NCBI GenBank assembly: GCA_030374765.1
Contig: JARGXX010000079.1
Coordinates: 992,001-1,056,000, forward strand
Source of the DNA: Agarophyton chilense
Lineage: Eukaryota; Rhodophyta; Florideophyceae; Gracilariales; Gracilariaceae
Direction of reading: 5' to 3'
Length of the DNA: 64,000 nt
The notes below the pieces were generated by a model. The model did not search any database, was not told where the DNA came from, and saw only the letters and a program-made list of their open reading frames with translations. The number at the start of each line of letters is the position of its first letter. The first letter of the stretch is position 1. Positions 20,990-32,560 of this stretch are shown here, piece by piece. The translations under genes were made by a program, and so were the position numbers.

Positions 20990-22700
20990 AGTTTGAGTAA
21001 CCGTGGGAATTTGTTCCAAAAACTCTTGAGTGACCACAGCCGTATTGGACACAGGCGCTGGTCCCAACTTGGTCCTATCATCCTAAGCTACTGCCACTGG
21101 GTTGGCAAGTTTTCGTTCAGGCAAGGAAGACCCCAAGGATTATCGATGCGTCACGTAGACCAATGGACATCAAAGAGATAGTACCACTTTACCTCCAGGT
21201 AGGACAATTCAAAGTCCGCACGTGGTTTCTTGTATGTCCTAACTTGGGCGCTGAGGCAATCCTAGGGACCTCTGTTATCGATCGATACATTAAGGCCATT
21301 TATCCAGGCCTTAGAAAAGTCGCATTCTATTGCGCACCTTCCATCTCCAGAACTAGATCCGCCCCAAAGCCAGAAGCTAACCGCAAAAGGGCGGTTGTCT
21401 ATGAAAACACGAAGTCTAATAAGGTCTGCCTGTCAAAAGCCATAACGATACCCCCCATGACTCAAATCGCTGTATCAGTCCATTCACAGTCCTCACGTCT
21501 CGTAACGATTCAGAACCACCCGAAAACGGTTCTGAAGCACCTCACCTTGACGACCAATGGAGTAATGGACATCCACCCCAACAGGCCCTTCTGGGTCACA
21601 ATCAGCAACTTCAGAGATAAACCCATAGAGTTACCTAAATGTACAGTGATTGGCATCACTCTACCCGCGCCCGTGGCCATCATGGAAACCCAAATAGATA
21701 ACCTTTCAACGCGAACTCCCGACGAGGACGTCGACTCTTGGGGGGAGACGGTCGCTATCGGCGCAGAATTCGAATCCTATAGGCCCGACGTACTTGATCT
21801 CCTCATGGAATACCAGGCCATGTGTTCAAGTAGATTGGGCAAAATCCGAGCCACTACACACCGCATTGACCTTCAGGATGATGCTAGACCACAATTCCAG
21901 CACCCGTACCGTACCGGCCTTAAGAGTAGGGAAATTGTCGCCAACCAGATTGACAAGATGCGCAAAACTCAAGTCATAGAGCCGGCACCTCCGAACCAGT
22001 CCGAATGGGCAAGTCCCCTTGTACTCGTGGCGAAGAAAGATGGCTCCGTCAGGTTCTGCGTCGACTACAGGAAACTGAACGCAGTAAGCAAGAGGGAATC
22101 ATACCCAATACCCCTCATGGATGACTGTCTTGATTCCTTAGGCGAAGCTGTCGTATTTACCACACTGGACGCTAACTCTTGATATTGGCAAATACTTTTT
22201 GCCGAAGAGGCGAGAGCACTGACAACCTTCACCACCCATGAAGGTCTCTTTAAATTTACTCGCATGCCCGTTGGTTTAAAGAACGCGCCAGCAACCTTCC
22301 AACGGGTAATGGACATTAAACTGTCCAGAGTCAAATGGAAGTTCGCCCTGGTCTGTTTGGATGACGTAATAATCTTCTCACGGACCGTAAAGGAACACCT
22401 TCGCCATGTGCAGAAGGTGCTAACAATCCTACAGGACGCTGGAGTAACACTGAAACTCTGCGAATGCGCTTTCTTCCAGGCCTCGGTGGACTATGTCGGT
22501 CACGTCGTCCTCCCAGAAAAGCTAAAGGTAGCCACATGGACCACCAATACGATCCGCCAGTCTAAACCTCCCAGAACCCACACTGAAATACGATCCTTCG
22601 TGGGCTTGTGCAGTGTTTACCGACGGTTCGTCCAAGGGTTTGCTAAAATCTCGGCCCCTCTCAACGCGATGCTGAAGAAGGGAACACCTTCGGAATTTGA
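20990..22700 (+). pseudogene. Protease and reverse transcriptase region of E2
   Basis: Protease motif VLDTGAGPNLVLSS at about 21035-21080. RT with SEWASPLVLVAKKDG and RFCVDYRKLNAVSKRESYPI (about 22000-22110), MPVGLKNAPATFQRVM (22264) and the catalytic CLDDVIIF (about 22352), then FVGLCSVYRRFVQGF (about 22600). Same layout as E1. Fossil. Confidence 0.75.
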
Positions 22701-22766
22701 ATCCCTTACCGACGACCAGTACGAGTCATTTCAGACCCTAAAGGACCAATTGCTGAACCCACCTAT

Positions 22767-23282
22767 TTGGTTTTACCAAAGCCCTATAGGCCTTTTGTCC
22801 TGGATACAGATACCTCTGATGTCCAAGTGGGTTGTGCACTGCTAGAGGAACAGAAGTCACCGAAGGACTATCAACCTATTGGCTACTGGAGCAGAACGCT
22901 CACCAGCGCGGAGCAAAACTACAGTACTACCGAAAAGGAATGTCTAGCCATCGTATGGTCCGTACTGACACTCCGTTTATACCTCGAGGGAACTAGGTGT
23001 ACCATTAGGGCAGACCACCATTCACTTCGCTGGTTACTCAATATGACCGATGCATCAAGTCACCCTTCTCGGTGGCGTCTCAGGCTGTCAGAATATGACT
23101 ACGAGATAACCTATAGGCAAGACATCAAGCACCAGGCAGCAGATGCCCTCTTGGGAATCGTTACCGACGGAACTGATGACACTCCATTGGACAACCTATT
23201 CCCCACCCCCTTTACAGTTGATGGACCTCAGGGTTCTACGGAAACGGATGATTTTATGGGAAACGGATGGTTTTATGGATAA
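22767..23282 (+). pseudogene. RNase H region of E2 pol
   Basis: Motifs VLDTDTSDVQVGCALLEE, YSTTEKECLAIVW, IRADHHSLRWLLNMTDAS and KHQAADALLG define Gypsy RNase H. The first and third Asp regions of the active site are visible. Fossil. Confidence 0.75.
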
Positions 23283-23379
23283 GGGCCATGCGGAGGATCC
23301 TAAGGTAAAAAAGAACGAAGTATATTTATTGGACTGGAAGACAGTACCGCCCAATTCGGCACCACCTCAGGTTAACGCG

Positions 23380-24312
23380 ATAGCCGCGGAGGAAAAAGAG
23401 CTCATCCCTACAACTATTGAGGAACTTCTACAGGCGCAGGTCGAAGACGAGTACTGCAAGGAAACAGCCCAATTCGTAGGAACCCCTGGATGCCTATTCG
23501 ACTATAACCGATTTGAACTACTGTATCGCCGCTCACCGCTGGATGGCGCACTACAACGGGTAAAACCAAGGTCACTAAGGACGGGATTCCTATACCTCGC
23601 CCATTTCCCTCGCTTGGCTTGTCACCCTTGAGGCCGACGAATGTACCAGACCCTAAGGAAGTTCTTCTGCTGGTCACTAATGGCGCAAGACCCATGGCAA
23701 ACCGCACGGAACTGTACATCGTGCGCACAAATCAGAGGGTCTCGCGCCAACCATCAAGCCAAATTGAAGCTCTTCCCCGCCGCAGGTCCGATGGAATTTG
23801 TTGCAATGGATATGATTGGGCCTCTTCCTAAGTCGTCCCATGGAAAACGGTTTGTTTTTGTCATAACCAATAGATGTACCAATCTTACCCGAGCCCTACC
23901 CTTAGGGAAGACAACAGCCACGGATGTCGCCAAAGCATTCTTGTCACACTGGGTATATCCATATGGCATGCCACTCTACCTCCTTACGGATGACGGCAGC
24001 CAGTTTTTATCCATCTTCTTCTCACACGTTTGTGCTATGTTGGGTATCAGACTTGTGACCACCACGGCGTACCACCCGCAAATCAATGGCCAAGCCGAAC
24101 GCTTCAACCGCACCCTTCTGGACCGATTGGCACACTACGTATCGGAGCACCAATTGGACTGGGACGACTACGTTAAGCCACTGGTTTATGCCTACAACAC
24201 GAAGGTGCACACTTCCACGGGGACAACACCGATCGACTTAACGCTAACGAGAACGCCGCCGCCGATAGCTGTTGACCTTCAGGAGTCTATCATACCTCAG
24301 GACAAAACCTAA
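23380..24312 (+). pseudogene. Integrase region of E2
   Basis: A zinc-binding region (CTSCAQIRGSR near 23710) precedes the core with FVAMDMIGPLPKS, LLTDDGSQFLSIFFSH and YHPQINGQAERFNRTLLDRL, giving the DDE residues. It is followed by YNTKVHTSTGTTPIDL. Typical Ty3/Gypsy integrase. Fossil. Confidence 0.75.
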
Positions 24313-24315
24313 GGG

Positions 24316-25236
24316 ATGACTCCGACCCAGGCAAAGCGCTACTCGCGCCGACGGGTCGACCGCATTATCCAATCGACCAGAGCTGTACTAACCAAAGCCC
24401 AGCGGCGCTACAAGGTCAATTTCGACAAAGCCGTATGGGACACACCGACCTTTGGGAAAAGAGAACTTGTTTACCTGGACCGGCCACCGAAAGACAGTGA
24501 GGAACTCGAGGACACTACGCAGAAGCTCTTACCCCGCTCTACGGGACCATACAAAGTCCTTAAGGCCAATGATCACACCATAACTTTGCTCATCGATGGC
24601 CTACAGGACACTGTGTCTATTGCCCGGGTGACTCAAACCCCCAGCTCTCCCGCATCACCAAAGTCCCAGCCCCCTAACCTGACGGAATCACTACGACCTC
24701 AGGTCGACGCTCAAGTCTCCACATCCCCTAAGGCAGTTTCCGCGGACCCGACAAGCTCCATGGACCCGATGGTCAATGCCAATGACGATGAACCATCTCT
24801 TCCAACCGACTCCGATGGATTAGCCCCTCTGGACCACATTCTCCTTCCGGAGAATGAAAACCAACCGGAATATTTGATTGAGCGCATCATCTCCGCCGGT
24901 CGGGGAGAAGATGGAACTATGCGCAATCGCGTTCGTGAGTTCGGCTACACACCTGAGGAAGACACTTGGCATGAGCCTCAAACCATTCCGGCTAATTTTA
25001 TCGCCTGCTATTGGCACAGATTCGGCCGCACGGAGCGCAGCCTTCAGAAGCAGGAAACCAGTGGCCCGTGTAATACCAAGACGCCTCTCCAAACGCCTCC
25101 CGACAAGACGGTTCGCCGAAGCACGACGGTTCGCCGAGGCAAGACGGTTTGCCGAAGCACGACGGTTCGCCGAAGCACGACGGATTGCCGTAGCTCCCGC
25201 ATCAGGAAACAAGATCAGTCCTTCGGCGATATCTGA
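24316..25236 (+). CDS. Integrase C-terminus and chromodomain of E2
   Basis: Continues with the integrase C-terminal segment (ELVYLDRPPKDSE, RSTGPYKVLKANDHTITL), a Pro/Ser-rich linker, and a chromodomain-like stretch EYLIERIISAGRGEDGTMRN with FGYTPEEDTWHEPQTIP (about 24860-24990). It ends in an Arg/Thr-rich tail made by an 18-bp tandem repeat (25106-25193). The chromodomain core lacks the usual LVRW spelling, so the match is weaker than in E1. Part of a broken fossil. Confidence 0.6.
   Translation: MTPTQAKRYSRRRVDRIIQSTRAVLTKAQRRYKVNFDKAVWDTPTFGKRELVYLDRPPKDSEELEDTTQKLLPRSTGPYKVLKANDHTITLLIDGLQDTVSIARVTQTPSSPASPKSQPPNLTESLRPQVDAQVSTSPKAVSADPTSSMDPMVNANDDEPSLPTDSDGLAPLDHILLPENENQPEYLIERIISAGRGEDGTMRNRVREFGYTPEEDTWHEPQTIPANFIACYWHRFGRTERSLQKQETSGPCNTKTPLQTPPDKTVRRSTTVRRGKTVCRSTTVRRSTTDCRSSRIRKQDQSFGDI
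25106..25193 (+). repeat. 18-bp tandem repeat in the tail of the E2 chromodomain ORF
   Basis: About five copies of a unit like CGACGGTTCGCCGAAGCA. The unit is six codons long, so the repeat stays in frame and encodes TVRRST-like hexapeptides, giving a basic tail. Confidence 0.75.
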
Positions 25237-25327
25237 GGAAGAGAGGAGACGCTTTCAAGGTTGGGAGCCGTCCCGGGGCACGCACGTTTGAGATACAGGA
25301 GCGACCTTGGGAAAACACGAGCTTTAC

Positions 25328-25333
25328 TTTATT
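25328..25333 (-). promoter_or_regulatory. Candidate poly(A) signal for the E2 antisense ORF
   Basis: TTTATT on the plus strand, which is AATAAA in the antisense direction, 77 nt past the stop of the antisense ORF. A counterpart lies at 55-60 in E0, about 60 nt past its antisense ORF. None was seen at the matching place in E1. A hexamer like this also occurs by chance. Confidence 0.35.
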
Positions 25334-25409
25334 TGAATAAATTGCAGACGCCTAACAGCGCTTGCCATGACCTCAAGGTTCCCGAAAGCGCTCCGAACAC
25401 CACCAGGAC

Positions 25410-27420
25410 TCACTGGGGCGGCGCAGGAGTAACCCCGTCGTCCTCATTTGAACCGACAGGAGTAAAAACGGGACCAGGGTCACCCGAGGAGCCTACTGGA
25501 CCACTAGGACCGGCCTCAGCGAGCCGAACACGCTTCTTAGGCGGAGATTCCCCTGAGGAACTATTTTCATCATCGGAAGCCTCCCGGTCACTCACATTTA
25601 GACCATACCGGGCATCCAAGTCGGCAGTAACCCTCTTGGACATCATCTGTGCATTCTGCTGCAGAAGATTGACCATAGCGGCCTTCAGATCCTGACCCTG
25701 TTGGACAAGCGCGGCGTAGCACGTCGAGCGACGCGCCCAGGAGGAAGCTTCTCTCAAGACTTTCGCAATGTCCATCGAGGCAGTGATACCGACGGTACGG
25801 CAGACTTGACGGAGATCCGCGGCTGCAGCCGTGATCGAAGCAGGAAAGTGTGGCAACGGAGAGGACAGAGCGATATCGACGCCCCCAGTGGACGTTTGAG
25901 CCAGCGCATCACCTACAGGACTTTCGGCTTCGACAGTAACCTCGCCAGTAGGGATGTTCACGTGGGCGACGGGCGGCTCATATGAGGGTTCTTCCTGAAG
26001 AGCAGCGCTCGGGGGAGCTGGAGGAGAGGAAGCGGTCGAAAACACAACAGCGGACTCGACCGGAGAATTGACGATCTCCACGGGTAGGACGAAGGGATCT
26101 TCACCGAAGGATTCTCCGTTGGACATACCAGCTGAAACCAACGGCGTGTCTTCCAAACCAGGCTCGAAGCACAGGGGATCGAAACCAATGGCCTTCGAGT
26201 AATAGTAGGGCACATGATGCCTCGAGATGTCTGATGGTTGATTCCTCAGATGTTTGGCTGGATAGGCACGAGCGTCGTCCCGACCCTGCGAATGTAGTGG
26301 AATCGGCGTGAACGAGTCGTTATCGTGGTTATATCGAAGGTACCCGGGAGTCTTGCCCCACTCCACCTGTACTACATGATCCAAAACGGCCTCGGTCTCC
26401 TCGACCTCGAACAGAGTCCCACGGAAGATATTCTGGATGCCCAGGTTCCTTAGAAAGCGGATCATGATGTTCGGGAGCGGGATTAGGCGACTTAGAGAAC
26501 CGGGTATGTTCTCTTCATACCATACCCTCCTGTTCTCAGAACGGACATTACCACGGACGCCGTATTTCGCGGTATCCAGGAAAGGCATAAGGGTTATCAC
26601 GTCGAACTCAACGAAGAGTACCTTCCAGGAAAATCAAAACCTTCGGTCTTTGTCGTCACCCATGAGTTGGGACGAATGGTACGCCGCCACGGACGGTGTG
26701 GAGACCAAAAGGAGCGGCGAGACACGCCATTACATGGCCCAATGGTTATCATCCGCACGGGGCATCGAGAGATATAGCGGAAGACTCCTATAGGCGCCTG
26801 TGTCGTGAAACTTCACCTGGTGCCAGTAGAAGAACTCCAGGGATTGACGTAAACGACCATCGGGCTCGTGCATCTCATTACAATAGACACTATTGGACAT
26901 CCAAAACAGGCGGTCACACGGCGGATAGAAGCACATAAACGCCAGAAGGTTGTGACCCGCGGGAGAAAATCGCACATGAGGCGAGATGAAGTCTGTTTAT
27001 AGGTCCGAAAGGAGTTTGTTCACCCTAAACAGGTACTCGGCTTCCTCCTCGCAGCAGACGTACGGCATGTCCGCTTGGATGAGGGTGCGACATCGCGTCT
27101 CCAAATGCGCATCCACAGGACAATGCAACCACCGTTTGTACCACGAGACGCCGCGCGCGTTCTTACTGCTCCTCCGGAAATCGATTATCGTTGCGAACCT
27201 CCGGGCGTCGACATACATATGACAAAACCGCTGGTATTCTTCCACAGAAGACGGAAGAATGACATGACGCACTGCCCGCGGATTTCGTCCGATTGTATGA
27301 TCATAGTGGTCCCCGGGACGTTCATAGGTCACTTGGTATCACGAGAAGGTTTCCGTTGGGTTGTTCGAAGCCATGGTGCCGCTGCCCGCAGGCTGGTCTG
27401 CCGGGAAATGAATAGGACGA
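25410..27420 (-). CDS. Antisense accessory ORF region of E2
   Basis: Minus-strand coding region following the E2 chromodomain, the same place as in E0 and E1. The segment 25410-26600 is open for 396 residues. It contains VWYEENIPGSLSRLIPL, an EETEAVLDHVVQVEWGKTPG block comparable to E0 MLGLLDFMEGVQWDEVP, an Ala/Val/Pro-rich linker, a helical QDLKAAMVNLLQQNAQMM segment, and a Ser/Asp-rich tail with a PPKKRVRL basic motif that could act as a nuclear localisation signal. Upstream parts carry VSWYKRWLHCPV with an H and R following (about 27105-27154) and PPCDRLFWM, matching the SWDWR...PVHH and CDRL motifs of E0. It may extend to 27697. Unknown function, fossil, few breaks. Confidence 0.55.
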
Positions 27421-27699
27421 CCGATTAAAGCGACAAAGTCCGGAGGGAGAACGGCGTATCCGACGGGCTTATAAGGCGATTTCGGAATCGCGGGCGACCA
27501 ATGGAAAAGTTCCACGATGGGCAGACGAGATGACGGTATTGACTCGAGCGGACTGACAGGCGTGAATCAAGGTGGACGAAGCGCGGAGGGTCGCCAAAGG
27601 AAGAACGGAGACTAAGGAAGTCCCCAATGAGCGTCAAGGAAGAAAAGCCAATGGACCATCCGGGCAACGCGATGCGAAGAATGGGCCGGCGTTGCACCT

Positions 27700-28942
27700 A
27701 TGGCCAGCGCTCACGGAGCGCGAGAAATTCAGTTCTTAGGCAAATTAATTGCCACTCCGGCGCCAATGGCTAACTCACGCTTCCTCGCACCCCCACATAT
27801 TACTGGGGTTGTATCGCGACGACAAGTTCGATCAATTATGGCGTCTGCATCGACGCCAACTGCGTCCGCATTGACGCACATTAATGAAAATGGAGATGGA
27901 AGTTACATCCTCCAACCACCATCAGCTGTCGCTTTTTCTGTCAATCATCTCCGCTTGTTGTCCCCCACTCGAAGGGCAATTCGAATGTTTCTGCGCCAAT
28001 ACAACCAGTACACAAAAGAAGTCATGGCTCGAACATTGCAGCTAACAGTAGTATACGCGACTACAACCGAACCAGTCCGTCCCATTAACCTCTCCTTCTG
28101 TGTTGACGCCAAATGGCTAGAGTCCTCCATCGACTTTGAGTACATCCCTGGTGTCAAGACTTTCGAAGAGCTCACAAACGACAAACTGAAGGCATATTTA
28201 GAATCCGAAGCAGAAGAAGAGAAACATACGATGACAATTTCCGCCATTCAGACAATCATACGTAGAGAAGTGTCAAGCATGAGCGATATATCCTCACGAT
28301 CGCGTATGAAACATATATTTACTACCTACGTATTGGCTTTCCGACGCAATGGAATCTCATGGGTAATGAAAGAACATCGGAAACTTGCTGTGAGTCACCT
28401 CGTTTCAGCCATCAAACCAAAAGGTTTACAGCAACGATTGCGGACGGACCTAGAACTGGTATACATCCCGTTGAAGAACGACGTCAAGAAACTTATGAAG
28501 CATGCCATGACCGTATCAGAAGCTTTCCGGATCATCGAAAATGGACCGCCAACCAACCAATCTTAGAGAACAAAAATCGCGCGTTTCGTCTACTGCATCT
28601 CTAAGACAATCATTCAATGGTCAAACAGACAAGTATCCTGATAGCTCTGCTGCTTTGCACGAACCTGCTGCTCGTGAAGGAACCACACGCCGGCTCCCAC
28701 CGTTCTGCTCTTACCCTCTGCGCAAAAGAAAGGAAGAACGACATTGGATAGAAGACTGCGCTGTGGCAACAGACGAAGAAAAGAAACTTATGAAGGCCAG
28801 CATTGCTGCAAAAAGAGTCGCTGATGGGCCATCGCGTTCCACCAGAGCTCAGAAAGCGAGAACCAATCTGAACAACCCGGGAACAATTGGTCGCCTCGAA
28901 CCAGCAGAAACGACTAATGTTTTCGTGAATGTTTCAAATTGA
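27700..28942 (+). pseudogene. Gag-like region of E3
   Basis: The first segment (from ATG 27700, about 288 residues) is helical and has the general make-up of a retrotransposon Gag: LLSPTRRAIRMFLRQYNQY near the start and LVSAIKPKGLQQRLRTDLEL further on. A shorter basic segment with HWIEDCAVATDEEKKLMKAS follows. The family assignment rests mainly on its position before RT. Confidence 0.5.
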
Positions 28943-29639
28943 ACCAACTCCATTGGTTCAAGTGGCCGCTGCGATGACGGGAGCGACGATAGCATTATCA
29001 CGCCGACGCTTGCAGAGTCTACCATAGCCATAGGAGTTGGTACCATGGCTCCGAAAGAGAAAGACCCTAATTCCGCGCAAAGTTTTACGTTTTACAGTAT
29101 GTGGAAGTCACTGCGAATCATACTATATCTTGCTTCCGGCGATTTAACCCTCATGAACATCTCATTTTTGGTTGCAGATGATGACCTTGCTTGCGAGTAG
29201 CTGCTCATCGGAAGACCCGTGCTGGAGCACCTACGGGTAGACACCTAGACACTCTTGGACAACAACAGGTTCGCGCTCAACGGTTGAGACTGCTCAGAAG
29301 TAGGAAACCCTACCAACCGTGTCCTAAATGGGTATGTGAGCCGCCTAATGATATCACGCCTAAACAGTGCCACCGAAACATCCGAACTATCTCCTAACCG
29401 CCCGAGGGTGAACTACCAAATTGCTCGTCAGGATGAAGACCCGTTCCCGGATCCTTCTCTACTTGACCCAATCGACTCGGACTAGCATGAAGACATCCGT
29501 AAAGCAGCACAAAGTATGGTCCAAAAAGCAATTCAAAACGGCTTTCCCTCTGCTAATTCAAACGAGCTCAAGCTCATTGTGCAAAACCACCTCAACATTT
29601 TTCGCACGACACTATCATCGGGACCAACTGCTCAAGTCA

Positions 29640-30760
29640 AGCCATTGTAAATCACCCTCACACCTGATGCCCGTCCGATACGTGTTCGTTTGCGAAAGTA
29701 CTCACAGGATCAAAGAATCTTTCTCGAAAATTTTGTCTCTGACCTTGTGCAAGCCGGTATGGCCTACCCAAACATTTCGTCTCCTTGGGCATTAGCACTG
29801 CTCATTGTCCCGAAACCTGGACCAGAACGTTTTCGCTTCACGGTCGATCTGCGCTAAATCAATCAATACACTGTGAAACACCAGTTTCCGATGCCGAACA
29901 TCGAACAAGAATTTCTAAAGCTCGCACACTCCCACTTCTTCGCAACGTTCGATCTTTCGCATGGATACTGGCAACTCCCTCTCGACAAGGACTCACAGGA
30001 ATTGCAGTCATTAATCACACCCGACGGCGTCTACTCGCCCACGCGAGTACTTTATGGCACTACAAATGCCAATACACATCTTCAATCGGTTCTTGCAGTA
30101 ATCTTCCCCAAGGAACTGATTCAGTGGCTACTTTACTGGCTCAATGATATTCTGCTACATAGTGACAGCATCGAAAGCCTGCTTGATGGCATTCGTCTCC
30201 TTTTCCAAACATATGCCCAATGCTCAATCCGATTGCATCCGAAGAAAGGCATCCTGTTCGCCCTTGCTAATCGTTGGTGTGGCAGGATTGTCTCAACAGA
30301 CGGTGTACGCTGCCAGCTTCGTGGTATCGTGAACATGGAGCCACCAACTACAGTAGCACATCTACAGCAGTTTATTTTTGCTTTGCATTTGGTCAAGACG
30401 GGTATCCCAGACTTTTTCACACTGACCTCCACGCTCCATGAGTTCATGGAACAGGTATACGAGCAAGCCGGGAAGCGCACGAAGCGAGCTGGGGCATGCA
30501 TCAATTTTCATTCTATGGGATGGGGCGAGAAGGAACTGAAGACCTTCAAGCGCTGCAAAACTGCCTTGGCTAATATTGTCACTCTGACAAATCGCGACGA
30601 AGAACAGCGACTTTGCATATACACTGACGCATCGAATGCTGCATGGTCCGGCATTGTCACTCAGGTGCCGTACGAAGACCTACCAAAGGTGCACAGAGAA
30701 CAGCGTCACAGCCCTCTCGCGTTTTGCTCGGGAAGTTTCAATGCCACACAGCTAGGATGA
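29640..30760 (+). pseudogene. Reverse transcriptase and RNase H region of E3
   Basis: RT motifs: KQFPMPNIEQEF-like start (about 29880), FATFDLSHGYWQLPLDKDSQ with the first catalytic Asp, GVYSPTRVLYGTTNANTHLQ, LLYWLNDILLHSD at the YxDD position, and NRWCGRIVSTDGVR. RNase H follows with LCIYTDASNAAWSGIVTQVP near 30620. Fossil. Confidence 0.75.
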
Positions 30761-30790
30761 TCCACGTTAGAGAAAGAATGATACGTCATC

Positions 30791-32560
30791 ATGGCAACTG
30801 TTGAGCGCATGCACTGGCTCGCTGCAACGGCAGCAGATTTTGACTTGTGTACAGACCACAACAACCTCTTTTTCTTGTTTGACCCACTGTCTCTGGTGCC
30901 AGATCTCAGCCAAGCCTCTACTTGGAAGGTACTTCGTTGGGCAGTACGCCTCAGCACATACTCTTACACTTGCGTCCACATCAGCGGAGAGGACAACGTC
31001 TGGGCTGACATACTGACTCGCTGGTCAGCGCCAAACACTGTTCGCCGCATAGTTACTGTTTCTACCCTACCATCCACGGACTCGGAGTCATTTTGTTGGC
31101 CAGCTGCCTATAAAGTCAAGAGCATACAGAACTGTTACGCTGTTGACCGCCCAGTGCACCTGGAGCTCGATGAGGAACTCTGCCAAACCTCTGAGGGCGC
31201 TATTTGGATACCAGACCAAGCAGAAGACCGCCAGCTACAACTGTGCTTCATCTTGCACACCGGACCAGGAGGACACCGTGGTCGTCAGAGTACGCTCCGA
31301 ACTCTCGCTAAGGAATACTTCTGGAGCAGCCTCACCATCGATGTACACACATTTGTCAAAGCTTGCGTCCACTTCATCTCGACCTTAGGTGGGGAAAAGG
31401 TACCGCGATTCTTTGGGCCAGCTTTTCAAGGCACACAGGCGAACTACCTGCTGCAGTTCGACTACATCGAAATAGGTCCAACCCGCAATGGCCAGAAGCA
31501 CATCTTTATGCTCCGCGACGATCATTCGGAGTACAAGTGGCTCTTTTCTACACCGAACACCTCAGCTGAAAACGCCGCCTTTGCCGTCATTGACTGGTGT
31601 GCAGCCTTCAACGTACCAAAAGGCCTGATGTCTGACGGGCCCACGCACTTCAAGAATGAAACCATACGCTGGGTAACCAAAGGTCTGCGGATTCCACATC
31701 ACTTTACACTACCGTAGACCACTTGGAGCAATGGTGCAGTCGAGCGACTTGGGAAGAAAGAAGTGCGCACATTCCGTGCTTTAGTCTCTGAATTGCAGAT
31801 GGACTTCAAGGAATGACTAGATCTTTTACCGGTTATTCGAAGTTCGTTCAAAAATGCTCCATCTCCCAGTCGTAATAACATATCAACTGTGATGGCGTTT
31901 CTCGGCATGGATCCTACACCACCCAATGCAACAGTTCTGGGCTGCGTTAATGCTACACGAATGTCTTTTAGAGATGCAGAGATGGAACGCTTCGTCAATA
32001 ACGAGGGGCTGCAGAAAAAGGCAACCGCTTTGCACCCAGTTGTTGACCATTTTTTGCAGAAGAATAGGCATAATTTGCGCTCTCGCGCCTCCAATAGAAA
32101 GATTCCCAACTTTACCAACGGTTGTTTTGTTGTAGTTGCACGCGGGAACTTTTCCGCTGCACAGAAACCTGCACTACGCTGGCGTGGACCGCGTCGCATA
32201 GTACAAGCACTTTCAAATTACGTTTTTCAGGTTGAAGATCTCCGCAACGGAAGTGTAGAAGACATTTGCGTTACGCGTCTAACGTTCTACCATGACGCCT
32301 CATCGGACAAAGAAGCTCAAATGGCCCACGTCCGCTCCTCGGAAACTGGTATGCCTCTCAACCGTTTATTAAAACTCGTTGCTGAGAAGAATGACATGTT
32401 TGTGCACGTACGCTGGAAACTACTTGGTAAATCTGAAGACATTTTGGAACCGCTTGTATGCATGTACACAGACGTCCTTGAAATGGTTTTGAAACTCTTG
32501 CGCCGAAAAAATGCCCCTCGCGATCTGGTTTCTAAGGCTAGAAAGAAACTTGGTCTTTGA
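30791..32560 (+). pseudogene. RNase H end, integrase and chromodomain-like region of E3
   Basis: HISGEDNVWADILTRW ends the RNase H part. The integrase has HTGPGGHRGRQSTLRTLAKE (zinc-binding region), LLQFDYIEIGPT (first Asp) and FNVPKGLMSDGPTHFKNETI (second Asp). The end (about 31889-32560) has a RWRGPRRIVQAL barrel-like segment, then MFVHVRWKLLGKSEDILEPL with DVLEMVLKLLRRK, a chromodomain-like pattern (V-x-V-R-W plus a W/L-E-P-L motif). Fossil. Confidence 0.65.

Larger units (their letters stand above)
18600..27699 (+). mobile_element. Ty3/Gypsy chromovirus E2
   Basis: Gag, protease, RT, RNase H, integrase and chromodomain occur in order on the plus strand from 18669 to 25236, followed by an antisense accessory ORF region (25410 to at least 27420). 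Protease (LDTGAGPN), RT and the antisense ORF show that it belongs to the same lineage as E1 and E0. LTRs were not found. The 5' one may be diverged in 17.8-18.6 kb, and the 3' one is probably lost where E3 begins. Fossil with roughly ten breaks. Confidence 0.8.

Noticed and set aside
25106-25193. CRISPR-like array
   Set aside because: Units are directly adjacent without unique spacers and are in a coding frame; this is an ordinary tandem repeat in a eukaryotic element.
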